Numbered from the stretch's first letter, positions 50,031 through 61,650 are shown. The stretch is DNA of 64,000 nucleotides from Bacillus pumilus (GCF_003431975.1 NZ_CP027116.1:248001-312000), one strand, 5' to 3'. Notes: generated by a model not told the origin, from the sequence alone. Numbers and translations: made by a program.

Positions 50031-51221
50031 ATGAGGTATTTTCGATTTTTATCAGAGGCAAGGCAGCATGATCTTTTTTTCAAGCGCCCGGTGGCGATGC
50101 ATTCACTGACGCCGAGGCATGTACTTGCACATGCATTAGGTGCTACTTTGTATATGCCTGCGACAAGACAAGATATAGCAGAGATGCTGCTGTCGCAGAA
50201 ATATGAAGCACTTTGCTCTGTTGTGTTTTGCTTGGAGGATGCCATTGGAGATCAAGAAGTGGACATGGCCGAACGGAATCTAGTAGCACAACTGGCCAGT
50301 CTCAAAGAGAAAGTCACGCATGTTCCTGAAACGGCTGAACATTTGCCTCTTATATTTATTCGCGTTCGTTCGCCGAAACAACTGCTCAAAATGGCAGACT
50401 TGCTCGGTTCCTCTCTTCAATTACTTACCGGCTTTGTGTTCCCGAAGTGTTCAGTTCATAATGCGAAGGATTATTTGAGCAATTTGAAACAGGCATCTTC
50501 CGACACGCAGACAACCCTTTATGGGATGCCCATTTTGGAAACACCCGATTTAATAGAAAAAGAAACAAGATATACGGTGTTGTCAGAGTTGAAGCAGATC
50601 TTCCTGAATGACGAGGAATATATTTTGAATATTCGCATTGGGGCAACGGATCTTTGTGGTTTGTACGGGATTCGTCGTGATCGCGACACGACCATCTATG
50701 AGATCAAATTGATTGCTGATTTGATCACAGATATCATCAATTATTTTGGGCGTTCTTTTGTGGTGTCTGGGGCTGTGTGGGAACACTTTGGCCCTGCACG
50801 AAAGGAACAAAAACCATTTATCCGTGCGCTTTCTCATAAGAACGGTGAACCGTCTTCATCTGAATTTGATGACGTACAAGGTTTACTCAAGGAAACAAAA
50901 CTCGATGTGGCAAACGGCATTCATGGAAAGACGGTCATTCATCCAACACATCTTAAACCGGTTCAAAGCATGTACGTGGTGTCGAAGGAAGAGTACATGG
51001 ACGCATTAAGCATTCTTGAACATGCAGACGGCACAGTTGGTGTGTTGAAGAGTACCTTTTCTAATAAAATGAATGAAACGAAGCCACATTACCGTTGGGC
51101 AGAGCACATTTTAATGAAGTCAGATATTTACGGGGTGTTTCATGAAAATAGAAGCTATATCGACATACTCACAGAAGCAGAAGCCGCATACGCTGAGCAT
51201 CTTGGAACATATGGAAGTTGA
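50031..51221 (+). CDS. HpcH/HpaI aldolase / citrate lyase beta-like protein of the Ter module
   Basis: A 396-residue protein of the HpcH/HpaI aldolase (citrate lyase beta) superfamily, a TIM barrel with Mg-dependent C-C bond chemistry. Visible pieces: VVFCLEDAIGDQEVDMAERNL, LIFIRVRSP, TLYGMPILETPDLIEKE, LNIRIGATDLCGLYGIRRDRD and HGKTVIHPTHLKPVQS. It opens a four-gene run (lyase, PRTase, PRTase-PELOTA, HAD) inserted in the Ter operon, matching the nucleoside-like metabolite pathway predicted for Ter systems. AGGAGGTGG precedes the ATG. Product not known. Confidence 0.83.
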   Translation: MRYFRFLSEARQHDLFFKRPVAMHSLTPRHVLAHALGATLYMPATRQDIAEMLLSQKYEALCSVVFCLEDAIGDQEVDMAERNLVAQLASLKEKVTHVPETAEHLPLIFIRVRSPKQLLKMADLLGSSLQLLTGFVFPKCSVHNAKDYLSNLKQASSDTQTTLYGMPILETPDLIEKETRYTVLSELKQIFLNDEEYILNIRIGATDLCGLYGIRRDRDTTIYEIKLIADLITDIINYFGRSFVVSGAVWEHFGPARKEQKPFIRALSHKNGEPSSSEFDDVQGLLKETKLDVANGIHGKTVIHPTHLKPVQSMYVVSKEEYMDALSILEHADGTVGVLKSTFSNKMNETKPHYRWAEHILMKSDIYGVFHENRSYIDILTEAEAAYAEHLGTYGS

Positions 51222-52542
51222 AATTGAACTCAAAGAAGGTGCGCTTCAGCTGGAAAAAGAGCATCTTTTTGAGATGGCGGCAAGAGTGAACAAAAAGAGA
51301 GCCTTTTTGTTCGTTAGTAAGGTGCTTGGTAAACACATTCCTGTTCATCCAGTAAAACCGCTCCTTGTCTCGGGTCTTTTAGCCATGGCGTATGCTAAAG
51401 AGCAAACAGGCAAAACATTCCCGCATCAAGACCTGTTAGTAGAGGCACTCAAGACGGAGGATCACACGACGTTAACTGAAGCCTATGAGGCGCTCAAAAA
51501 AGAGAAGCTGTCAGCAGGAAAAGAGCCCATCGTGATCGGCTTTGCAGAGACAGCAACAGCACTTGGTCATGGTGTGTATGACGTAATAGAAGGAGCGTCT
51601 TATATTCATACGACACGTGAACAGCTGCTGAATCTTGATCCTTCATTGATATTTGAAGAAGAGCATTCGCATGCAACGGATCAGCTTTGTTATGCAGACG
51701 AAGCATTACTTCGCACAAACCGCCCCATCGTGTTAGTTGATGATGAAGTGACGACAGGCCGTACGAATATCAATATCATTCGGGACCTTCATGCAAAGCA
51801 CCCGCGGCATTCTTACACCATTCTTTCGATTTTGGACTGGCGGACAGAGGAGCATGAGAAAGCCATGAGTCAGCTTGAAGAGGAGCTGGGGATTCACATC
51901 ACATCATTGTCTTTATTAAAAGGGCAAATGGTCTTTCGGGGTAATACGCTGGATGAGCCAGTTTATTCGTATGAGATTGCTGAGCAAGAGCATCGGCCAA
52001 GTCTCTCATTTCACTCTCTTCAATCTTTCTTTAGGCAAGTGCCGTATGCACTTTCTCATGCAACCAATTTGGCGGGTCATTCGCCTTATATACATGAAAC
52101 GGGTCGTTTTGGCTTAAACGCAGCAGATACGGCAGTCATCGACGAAGCAGCTGCAAAGGCCGGGCAGACACTAAAGCAGGAACGCAAAGGAAAACAGACA
52201 CTTTGTTTAGGGACAGGTGAGCTAATGTATGTGCCCATGAGACTGGCTGCACATATGGGAGAAGGCGTTCTCTTTCATTCAACGACGAGAAGCCCAATTC
52301 ATCCAGTAGAGAAGGATGGATACGCTGTCCAAAATGGTTTTTCCTTTGTGAGTCCAGAGGATGCGCGAATTCAGCACTACGTGTACAACATACCAAAAGG
52401 TCAATATGATGATGTATTTCTCTTTTTTGAGAAAAAGGTCTCTCAGAAGGCATTGCTTCCACTGGTTCACTTATTTGCCGAGCGGCATGTGAAGCATGTG
52501 CATATTGTGACTTTATCAGACGAGGTGAAGGTGAATGGCTAA
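51211..52542 (+). CDS. Phosphoribosyltransferase with TRSP-type C-terminal domain, Ter module
   Basis: A 443-residue protein whose first half is a type I phosphoribosyltransferase: PRPP-binding motif PIVLVDDEVTTGRTNINII and VIGFAETATALGHGVYD. The second half (from about FRQVPYALSHATNL) corresponds to the TRSP domain found with it in Ter operons. The start is uncertain: ATG 51211 overlaps the previous stop by 11 bases, while ATG 51142 with GGGGTG upstream would overlap by 80 bases. Probably attaches a base-like unit to phosphoribosyl pyrophosphate. It overlaps the next gene by 8 bases. Confidence 0.82.
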   Translation: MEVEIELKEGALQLEKEHLFEMAARVNKKRAFLFVSKVLGKHIPVHPVKPLLVSGLLAMAYAKEQTGKTFPHQDLLVEALKTEDHTTLTEAYEALKKEKLSAGKEPIVIGFAETATALGHGVYDVIEGASYIHTTREQLLNLDPSLIFEEEHSHATDQLCYADEALLRTNRPIVLVDDEVTTGRTNINIIRDLHAKHPRHSYTILSILDWRTEEHEKAMSQLEEELGIHITSLSLLKGQMVFRGNTLDEPVYSYEIAEQEHRPSLSFHSLQSFFRQVPYALSHATNLAGHSPYIHETGRFGLNAADTAVIDEAAAKAGQTLKQERKGKQTLCLGTGELMYVPMRLAAHMGEGVLFHSTTRSPIHPVEKDGYAVQNGFSFVSPEDARIQHYVYNIPKGQYDDVFLFFEKKVSQKALLPLVHLFAERHVKHVHIVTLSDEVKVNG

Positions 52543-53644
52543 TGTGTATACAAAGATGGGAAGCTATCCAAAGCAGGATGTAACCTTCTTACTCAAAGAT
52601 TTATCATCCATTGAGATGGAGAAAAGTACAGAGGAGCGGGAGCGTTCGATTCAGAGCGGTGCGCATTATTCAGAAATGCTCCCGATTGAGTATAAACCAA
52701 CGGCATCTTATATGGATTTATTCTATCAATCTCTCAATGAAAGTAAGCAAAAGGTAGCAGAAGCCGTAGCCGTGGTGGCAGAACAGATTGTGAAAAAGCG
52801 TGGATTTCAAACGGTGCTTTGCAGTTTGGCTAGAGCGGGGACACCGATCGGGGTGCTCATCAAACGATATATTCGAAAGACATATGGTCTTGATCTTCCT
52901 CATTACAGCATCTCTATTATTCGTGACCGAGGAATAGATGAGAATGCACTGCATTATATGCTCAAAGAACATCCGGGCTATGAGATTGCCTTTATTGATG
53001 GTTGGACCGGAAAAGGTGCCATTTCCAGAGAGCTTCAAAAAGCTGTGATTGATTTTGAAAAAAAGTATGATGTTCGTCTGTCTAGTGAACTAGCTGTACT
53101 CGCTGACCCTGGCTATTGTACAAATGTCTACGGAACGAGAGAGGATTTTCTCATTCCAAGTGCTTGCCTGAATTCGACGGTATCTGGACTTGTCAGTCGT
53201 ACGGTGCTAAACAACCGCTGGATCCATGCCGATGATTTCCATGGGGCGAAATATTATGCAGAGCTACTAGAAGAGGATGTGTCCAATTTGTATGTGGATA
53301 CGATTGAAGAAGCCTTTTCTAGCCTCGAACCAAATGTACAAGAGAAAGCAGAGAGTATCCTTGCACAAGGGACGCCTGCTGACTGGCGGGGGATGGCGTC
53401 CATTGAAGCGATCGGTCAGGAGTTTCAAATTGAAAACACCCATTTGATTAAACCGGGTGTTGGTGAAACGACCCGCGTTCTGCTGAGAAGAATCCCTTGG
53501 AAAATCTTGATTCAGCCTGGATCTCAGGAGAAGCTGAAGCATATCTTGCTTCTGGCAGAAGATAGAGGCGTTCCTGTCATTGAATATGCCAATATGTCCT
53601 ACACGTGCTGTGGACTCATTCGTCCGCTGGAGCAAACGTTATGA
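52535..53644 (+). CDS. PRTase-like / PELOTA-domain protein (StiP family), Ter module
   Basis: A 369-residue protein. Its N-terminal ~270 residues are the StiP-type domain, annotated as cysteine protease in databases but related to phosphoribosyltransferases (LCSLARAGTPIGVLIKRYI, FIDGWTGKGAISRELQKA). The last ~60 residues (TTRVLLRRIPWKILIQPGSQ...SYTCCGLIRP) form a PELOTA-type RNA-binding fold. Second PRTase-like enzyme of the module. It overlaps the genes on both sides (8 bases before, ATGA after), so the three are translationally coupled. Confidence 0.8.
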   Translation: MANVYTKMGSYPKQDVTFLLKDLSSIEMEKSTEERERSIQSGAHYSEMLPIEYKPTASYMDLFYQSLNESKQKVAEAVAVVAEQIVKKRGFQTVLCSLARAGTPIGVLIKRYIRKTYGLDLPHYSISIIRDRGIDENALHYMLKEHPGYEIAFIDGWTGKGAISRELQKAVIDFEKKYDVRLSSELAVLADPGYCTNVYGTREDFLIPSACLNSTVSGLVSRTVLNNRWIHADDFHGAKYYAELLEEDVSNLYVDTIEEAFSSLEPNVQEKAESILAQGTPADWRGMASIEAIGQEFQIENTHLIKPGVGETTRVLLRRIPWKILIQPGSQEKLKHILLLAEDRGVPVIEYANMSYTCCGLIRPLEQTL

Positions 53645-54456
53645 AGACAAGTGCGTTTGCCAGCGATTTAGACCGGACACTGATTTACTCACATCGAGTG
53701 CTGGATCAGTATGATTATGCAGGAGATTATGATTTAGTGGAGGTGCTGGACGAACGGCCGCTTTCCTATATGTCGATTGAAACGAAAACATCCTTGCAGG
53801 CGATTCATCAACTGGGCTGGTTTATTCCAGTGACAACAAGAACGACAGCTCAGTATGAACGGATCACCTTTTTTCAGCAAGAGCTCGAACCGGAATTTGC
53901 CATCACGACAAATGGGGGCTGTATCCTTCATCATGGCAAGCCGCTTGAGGATTGGCAGGTCATCGTTGATAAGAGACTCAAAGCGTGTATGTCAGTCAGA
54001 GAGATGCTAAGAGCCATCTCCGACCTTCCGATTGCGGCATGGGTCAAGCGTACCCGGACAGCAGAGGGAAGATTTCTTTATTTGATTATGAAAGATGAGT
54101 ATCTGTCTCACATTCCGCTTGCCGAATTGAAGCTGTGGGGTGAGGAGAGAGGCTGGCAGGTATCTCTTCAGGGACGGAAGCTTTATTTTATTCCACAGCC
54201 GCTTAATAAGTGGGATGCTGTTGCGTTTCTAAAGGAACGTCTGGAGCTGGAATATGTATATGGTGCAGGGGATTCTCTGTTAGATGCCGGTCTCATTCAT
54301 GAGGCAGATATGGGCTTTGTCCCAAGGCATGGGGAAGTGCTCGACTTTGATCCATCGCTGGAGCCGACAGCAGCATATGGCATGGCAGCAGCAGATGAGA
54401 TTACCGCTTGTGTCAAGAAGCAGCTAACGATCACAAAAAAGCCCTCAATTCGATAG
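53641..54456 (+). CDS. HAD-family hydrolase, Ter module
   Basis: A 271-residue haloacid-dehalogenase-type phosphatase: nucleophile motif FASDLDRTLIYSH, PVTTRTTAQYERI (motif II Thr), Lys in FIPQPLNKWDAV and acidic motif IV YGAGDSLLDAGL. Probably dephosphorylates the product of the two PRTase-like enzymes. ATG overlaps the preceding stop (ATGA); the frame is open to 53605 but not needed. Last of the four extra genes; yceG follows 71 bases later. Confidence 0.83.
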   Translation: MKTSAFASDLDRTLIYSHRVLDQYDYAGDYDLVEVLDERPLSYMSIETKTSLQAIHQLGWFIPVTTRTTAQYERITFFQQELEPEFAITTNGGCILHHGKPLEDWQVIVDKRLKACMSVREMLRAISDLPIAAWVKRTRTAEGRFLYLIMKDEYLSHIPLAELKLWGEERGWQVSLQGRKLYFIPQPLNKWDAVAFLKERLELEYVYGAGDSLLDAGLIHEADMGFVPRHGEVLDFDPSLEPTAAYGMAAADEITACVKKQLTITKKPSIR

Positions 54457-54527
54457 CAGAAATAGAAGGCAGAATGATATGATAGTAGTAGCTTTCCAAG
54501 AAAATATAGGAGAAAGGAAGGAGCGGC

Positions 54528-56144
54528 GTGAGTTATAAAGAAATGAATGTCAACCATACACGGGCGAAGCAGGAAGCCTGGAAAAACGTGCTGAAAAAGC
54601 CGCTCCCTGAAAGAGATGGCTATGTCAAGGATGAGCATACCTTGTCCTTGCCGAGTCTCGCCGCCCGGGTCCTTGGAACTCCGCATGATGCAACCGATTA
54701 TTTTATTTATTTACATGAATTATATGAAACAGATGGCATTCATATTTTAAGTGAAACGCTCAATCGTCATATTGAACCCGAGCATTTTCAAGCGCTTCAA
54801 CGTATTCATTTGATTAACCAAGAAGAAAAGGGATTGTCTGTCAATCGCTTTGTGGCTTTTTTAGATGGTGAGCAGCTGATTGTACGCCATCCAAACCCTG
54901 TGATGAACCGTCATATCCGTCTTTCCTTGATCAAGGTGTTTGAGCATTTCAAACAGCTGCATGAGGGCGGGTTTCAGCATCCCGATTTCCGCCGGGTTTT
55001 GCTGGATGTCGTGAAGTTTTCAAATAATCATCTAGGTCCATGGCTGACGGAAGCCCATATAGAAGAAAAAATGCCGGCTGTCATTTGGTATGGAGAGGCG
55101 AATAAAAGTCAGCTTTATTTTCTTTACTATGTCATGCTGATTGGCTGTGATGTTGTGTTATTTCATCCAGAAGGCAAGGATTCGTTCCGAGAACTAGATC
55201 CAGAAGAAAAGCTGACTTTTATTGATCAGTATCCGGGAACTTCAAAGCTTGAACCGTTCCCTACTGAAAAGCCTGAGAGGAAATCAACGGTGGCGTACCG
55301 CTCGACAAGAGAGCTTGAAGAGGTGCTTCACACGGAAGATTCAATGCTGTATAAGCCATGGCAATTCAGAGATCATACCCCTCATTCCATTACGCTGAAG
55401 ACAACGTATGATGAGCTATTTTTAATTGCAAAGGAACGTTCCTTTATCCGCCCTAATTTTCAAGCAGATCGGGACACGATACAGATTCCGAATCTCTTTG
55501 CGAAAATGATGGGGGTCACACGGGACAAGCGGGAATACTGGGATCGTATCCACACGTTAATGGAAGGGAAAGAGACGAAGACCATTCGACATTTTCCTTT
55601 TACGAATGAAGTGTCTTCGAATTATCAATTTCATTATCAACATGCGCTTTCTTCTGCTGGAGAGATTGATCCTGAATTATTAATGAAAAGCAATGTCTGG
55701 CAATTTTCACATCTATATGAAGGCGCGCAGCGTGCGATAGCAGAGGCGGTATCTCGAATCTGTCAGCATCCGAAGCTGTTAAAAGAAGGCAATGAGACCG
55801 AATTAGATGTTCGTATTTATTTATTCAAGCAGGTTCTGCACATAAGCCAGGAGCTCATTGAACTCATTCAAACCTTTGATTATGCACAAACCGTACCGAA
55901 AGTGATTTTATACCATACGGAATATAATGGTGAGCTGACTCGTTCTGATGCGGCCGCCCTGATTTTCCTAAATGAAATGGGTGTGGATCTCTTCGTATAT
56001 CATCCGGCGGGATATCAGTGTATTGAGAAATATATAGATGCCCAATTATTTGATACCCATTGGCTCGATGAGATGGTTATGAATCAGGATTTTAAAGAGC
56101 CGTCCATCGTCAGAAAGTTATTTCAATCTATTAAAAATCGATAA
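54528..56144 (+). CDS. yceG: YceG-family Ter-associated protein
   Basis: A 538-residue protein (B. subtilis YceG, 537). It contains two repeats of one domain: about 20-270 and 290-530 each have an opening EXXLXLP/IPNLFAKMMG-type segment, an IYLFKQVLHI/VRHPNPVMNRH-type middle and a closing ...VILYHTEYNGELTRSDAAALIFLNEMGVDLFVYHPAG or VIWYGEANKSQLYFLYYVMLIGCDVVLFHPEG. No catalytic motif can be named. GTG start with GAAAGGAAGGAG upstream. 14 bases before yceH, with which it is always paired in Bacillus Ter operons. Role in tellurite/stress resistance unknown. Confidence 0.88.
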   Translation: MSYKEMNVNHTRAKQEAWKNVLKKPLPERDGYVKDEHTLSLPSLAARVLGTPHDATDYFIYLHELYETDGIHILSETLNRHIEPEHFQALQRIHLINQEEKGLSVNRFVAFLDGEQLIVRHPNPVMNRHIRLSLIKVFEHFKQLHEGGFQHPDFRRVLLDVVKFSNNHLGPWLTEAHIEEKMPAVIWYGEANKSQLYFLYYVMLIGCDVVLFHPEGKDSFRELDPEEKLTFIDQYPGTSKLEPFPTEKPERKSTVAYRSTRELEEVLHTEDSMLYKPWQFRDHTPHSITLKTTYDELFLIAKERSFIRPNFQADRDTIQIPNLFAKMMGVTRDKREYWDRIHTLMEGKETKTIRHFPFTNEVSSNYQFHYQHALSSAGEIDPELLMKSNVWQFSHLYEGAQRAIAEAVSRICQHPKLLKEGNETELDVRIYLFKQVLHISQELIELIQTFDYAQTVPKVILYHTEYNGELTRSDAAALIFLNEMGVDLFVYHPAGYQCIEKYIDAQLFDTHWLDEMVMNQDFKEPSIVRKLFQSIKNR

Positions 56145-56158
56145 GGAGATCAAAGCTT

Positions 56159-57253
56159 ATGACAAATACAAATGGAAATGACATCATTTCAATTGATAAA
56201 GAGGAAATCACCATTGAGAAGGCAGACGATATTCGCGTCCAGCTTCGAAATGAACCAGAAGTTCAAAATATTGCGAGACAAATCGATGCGAAAAATCAAA
56301 TAGAACTGCTTGAATACGGAAAACAGCCAGCTGTAGAAATTTCTAAGTTCTCTGATCGTATTCTTTCAATGATGCGTTCAACAAGCGTGACTGACTCAGG
56401 AACGATGCTGACGCAGCTAGGGAAAATTATGGATCGCTTTGATAAAAATGATTTTGACGAGCCAAAGGGTGGTTTGTTGTCAAAAATCTTTAAGCGCGGC
56501 GGCAGCATGATTGAAAAGATTTTCAGTAAATATCAAACGCTCGGTGCAGAGATTGAAAAAATTAATGTGGAAATCAGTAAATATAAAGATGAAATGACCA
56601 AATCGACTGTGACGCTTGAAGAAATGTATGAGCATAATATTCAATACTATATGGAGCTTGAAAAGTATGTCGTTGCAGGTCAAATGAAAATCGAAGAATT
56701 AAAGCAATTGGTCCCTTCTTATGAAGAAAAAGCGGCTGGTGGAAATCAGCTGGCACAAATGGAGCTTGATACGCTTCGCAACGGCATTCAAGCCTTAGAA
56801 GAGCGTGTATATGACCTTGATATGGCACGAATGGTGGCTCTTCAAACAGCACCGCAAATCCGTTTGCTGCAGCGTGGTAATACGAAATTAATCGGTAAAA
56901 TCAACTCGGCGTTCATCATCACTATTCCAATCTTTAAAAATGGAATCATTCAAGCTGTGACAGTGAAGAGACAAAAGCTTGTGGCTGATTCAATGAGTGA
57001 GCTGGATAGAAGAACAAATGAAATGCTGAAACGAAATGCGGAAAACATTTCAAGTCAAAGTGTGGAGATTGCCAAATTGTCTGGGCGTCCAAGTATCGAT
57101 ATTGAAACGATCGAATCTTCCTTCAATACAATTGTACAAGGGATGAAAGAGACGAAACAGATCGAAGAAGAAAACAAACGATTACGCGAAGATGGAACAA
57201 AGCGTATGCTTGAGCTGCAAGATAATATTAAGCGAGCTGCCCTAGAGTCCTAA
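56159..57253 (+). CDS. yceH: Toxic-anion resistance protein, TelA family (YceH)
   Basis: A 364-residue, mostly helical cytoplasmic TelA/KlaA-family protein (B. subtilis YceH, 363). Long coiled-coil stretches run from ~110 to 360, and the family core QTAPQIRLLQRGNTKLIGKINSAFIITIPIFKNGIIQAVTVKRQK is clear. TelA proteins are linked to tellurite and nisin/other envelope stress resistance. AAGGAGATC precedes the ATG. Last gene of the Ter locus, followed by a strong terminator. Confidence 0.92.
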   Translation: MTNTNGNDIISIDKEEITIEKADDIRVQLRNEPEVQNIARQIDAKNQIELLEYGKQPAVEISKFSDRILSMMRSTSVTDSGTMLTQLGKIMDRFDKNDFDEPKGGLLSKIFKRGGSMIEKIFSKYQTLGAEIEKINVEISKYKDEMTKSTVTLEEMYEHNIQYYMELEKYVVAGQMKIEELKQLVPSYEEKAAGGNQLAQMELDTLRNGIQALEERVYDLDMARMVALQTAPQIRLLQRGNTKLIGKINSAFIITIPIFKNGIIQAVTVKRQKLVADSMSELDRRTNEMLKRNAENISSQSVEIAKLSGRPSIDIETIESSFNTIVQGMKETKQIEEENKRLREDGTKRMLELQDNIKRAALES

Positions 57254-57256
57254 AAA

Positions 57257-57300
57257 AACAAGCTGTCTGTAACTAAAGTTTCAGACAGCTTGTTTAATAT
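57257..57300 (+). terminator. Terminator of the Ter locus
   Basis: Perfect 13-bp stem AACAAGCTGTCTG / CAGACAGCTTGTT followed by TAATATTTT. The rest of the 401-base gap to opuAA (57301-57654) is AT-rich with TATAAA at 57526-57531 as the best -10 candidate but no good -35. Confidence 0.88.
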
Positions 57301-57654
57301 TTTCATTAAAATTTGAATGAAAAAGGTTTTTATGTGACCATTTTCGGGTAAATCCTGTTCAGGGTAATGGTTCACCCATGATTGAAAAAGTCCGCAATGA
57401 CGAGGATTTGAGTTATTTTTTAGCACAATTAGGAAGTTCCAGTAAAATAATGTCTGATGAGAGAATATACCCCGTGAAATATGTAGTTTATGAAGCATTC
57501 TATAGGATTTACGAGTAATACGGCGTATAAACTCTAATCACCAGACCTCTATATGGAATTCATACATATTGTGCGGAAATAAGCGAATTCTAAAGATTGT
57601 TTGCATCATAACGCTTGTGTTACGGTTATTAAGATGCTAATTTGGAGGGAAAAA

Positions 57655-58923
57655 ATGAATTCTGAAGAGAGAACGATCAAAATCAAGATAAATAATGTAT
57701 CTAAAATTTTCGGTAAAAATGCTAAAAAAGCATCTCAAATGCTTGAAAAAGGGAAAACAAAGAGAGAAATCCTGAAAGAGACCGGCGCTACCGTTGGTGT
57801 CAATCGAGCAAATTTTGATGTGTATGACGGCGAGATATTTGTCATCATGGGGCTATCAGGGAGCGGAAAGTCCACACTTGTGCGGCTGCTAAATAGGTTA
57901 ATCGAACCAACCTCCGGCGAAATATATATTGATGGGGATATGATAACAAATATGTCAAAGGATCAATTGCGTGAAGTCAGACGGAAAAAGATCAGCATGG
58001 TCTTCCAAAACTTCGCATTGTTCCCGCACCGTACCATTCTTGAGAACACAGAGTACGGTCTTGAATTACAAGGTGTAGACAAAGAAGAGCGCAGATCAAA
58101 AGCACTTGAATCTTTGAAGCTTGTTGGACTTGAAGGCTTTGAAGAGCAGTATCCAAACCAATTAAGTGGCGGGATGCAGCAACGTGTTGGATTGGCACGT
58201 GCACTAGCAAATGACCCTGACATCTTATTAATGGATGAAGCATTCAGCGCACTCGATCCATTAATTCGTAAAGATATGCAGGATGAATTACTTGAGCTTC
58301 ATACATCAGTCGGAAAAACGATCATTTTCATTACCCATGATTTAGATGAGGCGCTTCGAATTGGCGACCGTATCGTGCTCATGAAGGACGGGAATATCGT
58401 TCAAATCGGAACACCAGAAGAAATCTTGATGAACCCATCGAATGAATATGTTGAACGTTTCGTTGAAGATGTCGACCTTTCTAAAGTATTAACCGCTGGT
58501 CATATTATGAAACGTGCAGAAACAGTTCAGATCGACAAAGGGGCTCGTGTTGCACTTACGCTCATGAAAAACCTTGGGATATCGTCAATCTATGCAGTCG
58601 ATAAGAAAAAGCATTTATTAGGTGTTATTTCTGCACAAGCAGCGAAAAAGGCGGCAGAATCGAACGCATCGCTCGAAACAGTTCTTGATAAAGAATTTAC
58701 GACCGTATTGGAAAATACGTATTTGACAGAAATCTTTGATGCAGTGTCTGATGCAGCAAACATTCCAATTGCCGTTGTTGACGAGAAAAACAGAATGAAG
58801 GGTATTGTGGTCAGAGGTGCATTAATTGGTGCGTTATCAGGTAATGATGAGTATATCAACATGTCTGCTAATAAGCTTGAGGAAATTAAAACACAAGAGC
58901 CTTCTGCACAGGAGGTAGAATAA
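57655..58923 (+). CDS. opuAA: Glycine betaine ABC transporter ATP-binding protein OpuAA
   Basis: A 422-residue ATPase for osmoprotectant uptake. Walker A GLSGSGKSTLVRLL, Q-loop VFQNFALFPHRT, signature LSGGMQQRVGLARAL and Walker B ILLMDEAFSALDP; two CBS domains (~285-400) follow, as in OpuA-type transporters where they sense ionic strength. Start is ATG 57655 with GGAGGG upstream. The opuAB ATG is 1 base after the stop. Import of glycine betaine or proline betaine under salt stress. Confidence 0.93.
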   Translation: MNSEERTIKIKINNVSKIFGKNAKKASQMLEKGKTKREILKETGATVGVNRANFDVYDGEIFVIMGLSGSGKSTLVRLLNRLIEPTSGEIYIDGDMITNMSKDQLREVRRKKISMVFQNFALFPHRTILENTEYGLELQGVDKEERRSKALESLKLVGLEGFEEQYPNQLSGGMQQRVGLARALANDPDILLMDEAFSALDPLIRKDMQDELLELHTSVGKTIIFITHDLDEALRIGDRIVLMKDGNIVQIGTPEEILMNPSNEYVERFVEDVDLSKVLTAGHIMKRAETVQIDKGARVALTLMKNLGISSIYAVDKKKHLLGVISAQAAKKAAESNASLETVLDKEFTTVLENTYLTEIFDAVSDAANIPIAVVDEKNRMKGIVVRGALIGALSGNDEYINMSANKLEEIKTQEPSAQEVE

Positions 58924-58924
58924 G

Positions 58925-60660
<1,736 letters not shown>

Positions 60661-60702
60661 CCAATTGCATAACAGTTCCCCTATAATAGAAGGGAGCATA
60701 TG

Positions 60703-60737
60703 AAAAAGCAGTCTGCTCAAAAAGCGGCTGCTTTTTT
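60703..60737 (+). terminator. Terminator of the opuA operon
   Basis: Stem AAAAAGCAG / CTGCTTTTT, with inner partial pairing, followed by T. Confidence 0.82.
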
Positions 60738-60766
60738 CTTATATAAGGATGGTTGAGGAGTTGTTG

Positions 60767-61522
60767 ATGATGGATAAGCCCGTTATGATTTTCCTGCATG
60801 GCGGAGGAGTAAGCAGCTGGATGTGGCAGGAGCAGATAGAAACATTTAAGGAAGGGTATGAATGCTATACCCCTGATCTCATTGGTCATGGGACAAGGGC
60901 AAATGAACACTCGTTTTCCATGCAAGAAAACACTCTTGAAGTCATTTCATGGATCAGGCAGCATGCACACGGCCGTACAGTGATACTCATTGGATTCTCT
61001 CTAGGTGCACAGGTTGCCGTTGATGTGTTATCAAGAGAACCTGACATCGTAGATATAGCCGTCATCAACAGCGCCCTTGTAATGCCATTGCCATGGCTTT
61101 ACTTGATGGTGAGACCTCTTTTACCTCTGACGTATCCATTATTAAAGAAAGATTGGTTTATCCAGCTCCAAGCTGAAAAGATGGGACTTCCAAACGGTGT
61201 ACTGAATCACTATGCGACGGATTCGAAGCATTTACAGAAGAAAACCCTTCTTTCGATGTTTCAAGAAAACCTCCACTACAAGCTTCCAGATACGTTCCAA
61301 CAAGCGAAGGCACGGATTCTTGTCACAGTGGGAGAAAAGGAAAAAGGTATTATGAAACGGTCAGCAAAGAAAATAACGAATGCACATCCGCAGGCAACAG
61401 GTGTCGTTGTTCCCGCTATTGGACATACATTTACGTTTGAAAAGAAAGAACTGTTTATTGATATGATTCAATGCTTTATAGAAGAACGTACGTTACCAGC
61501 GGAATTAAAGGAAATCAAGTAG
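60767..61522 (+). CDS. Alpha/beta hydrolase
   Basis: A 251-residue alpha/beta hydrolase: oxyanion loop FLHGGGVSSWMW, nucleophile Ser in LIGFSLGAQVAVDVL (G-x-S-x-G) and His in PAIGHTFTFEKKEL. Resembles small esterase/thioesterase-like proteins; substrate unknown. Start is ATG 60767 or 60770 (GAGGAG 6 bases before the first); the frame open to 60749 is not needed. Not seen after opuA in B. subtilis as far as I recall, so a group-specific insertion. Confidence 0.83.
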   Translation: MMDKPVMIFLHGGGVSSWMWQEQIETFKEGYECYTPDLIGHGTRANEHSFSMQENTLEVISWIRQHAHGRTVILIGFSLGAQVAVDVLSREPDIVDIAVINSALVMPLPWLYLMVRPLLPLTYPLLKKDWFIQLQAEKMGLPNGVLNHYATDSKHLQKKTLLSMFQENLHYKLPDTFQQAKARILVTVGEKEKGIMKRSAKKITNAHPQATGVVVPAIGHTFTFEKKELFIDMIQCFIEERTLPAELKEIK

Positions 61523-61650
61523 CCGAAAGTGAAGGCAGGCATAAAAGGAGCAGTCGTCTCTTAGAACGTGTATGATATAGGTATAAAACGCTTACAGATG
61601 GACTGTTCTGTTGTCTGATTGAAAGCTTGTGAACCATCGAAGGAGGAGCA

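Noticed and set aside
52535..53644. Cysteine protease activity for the StiP-family gene
   Set aside because: No clear Cys-His protease pair; the sequence reads as a PRTase-like domain plus PELOTA fold, so the protease label was not used.
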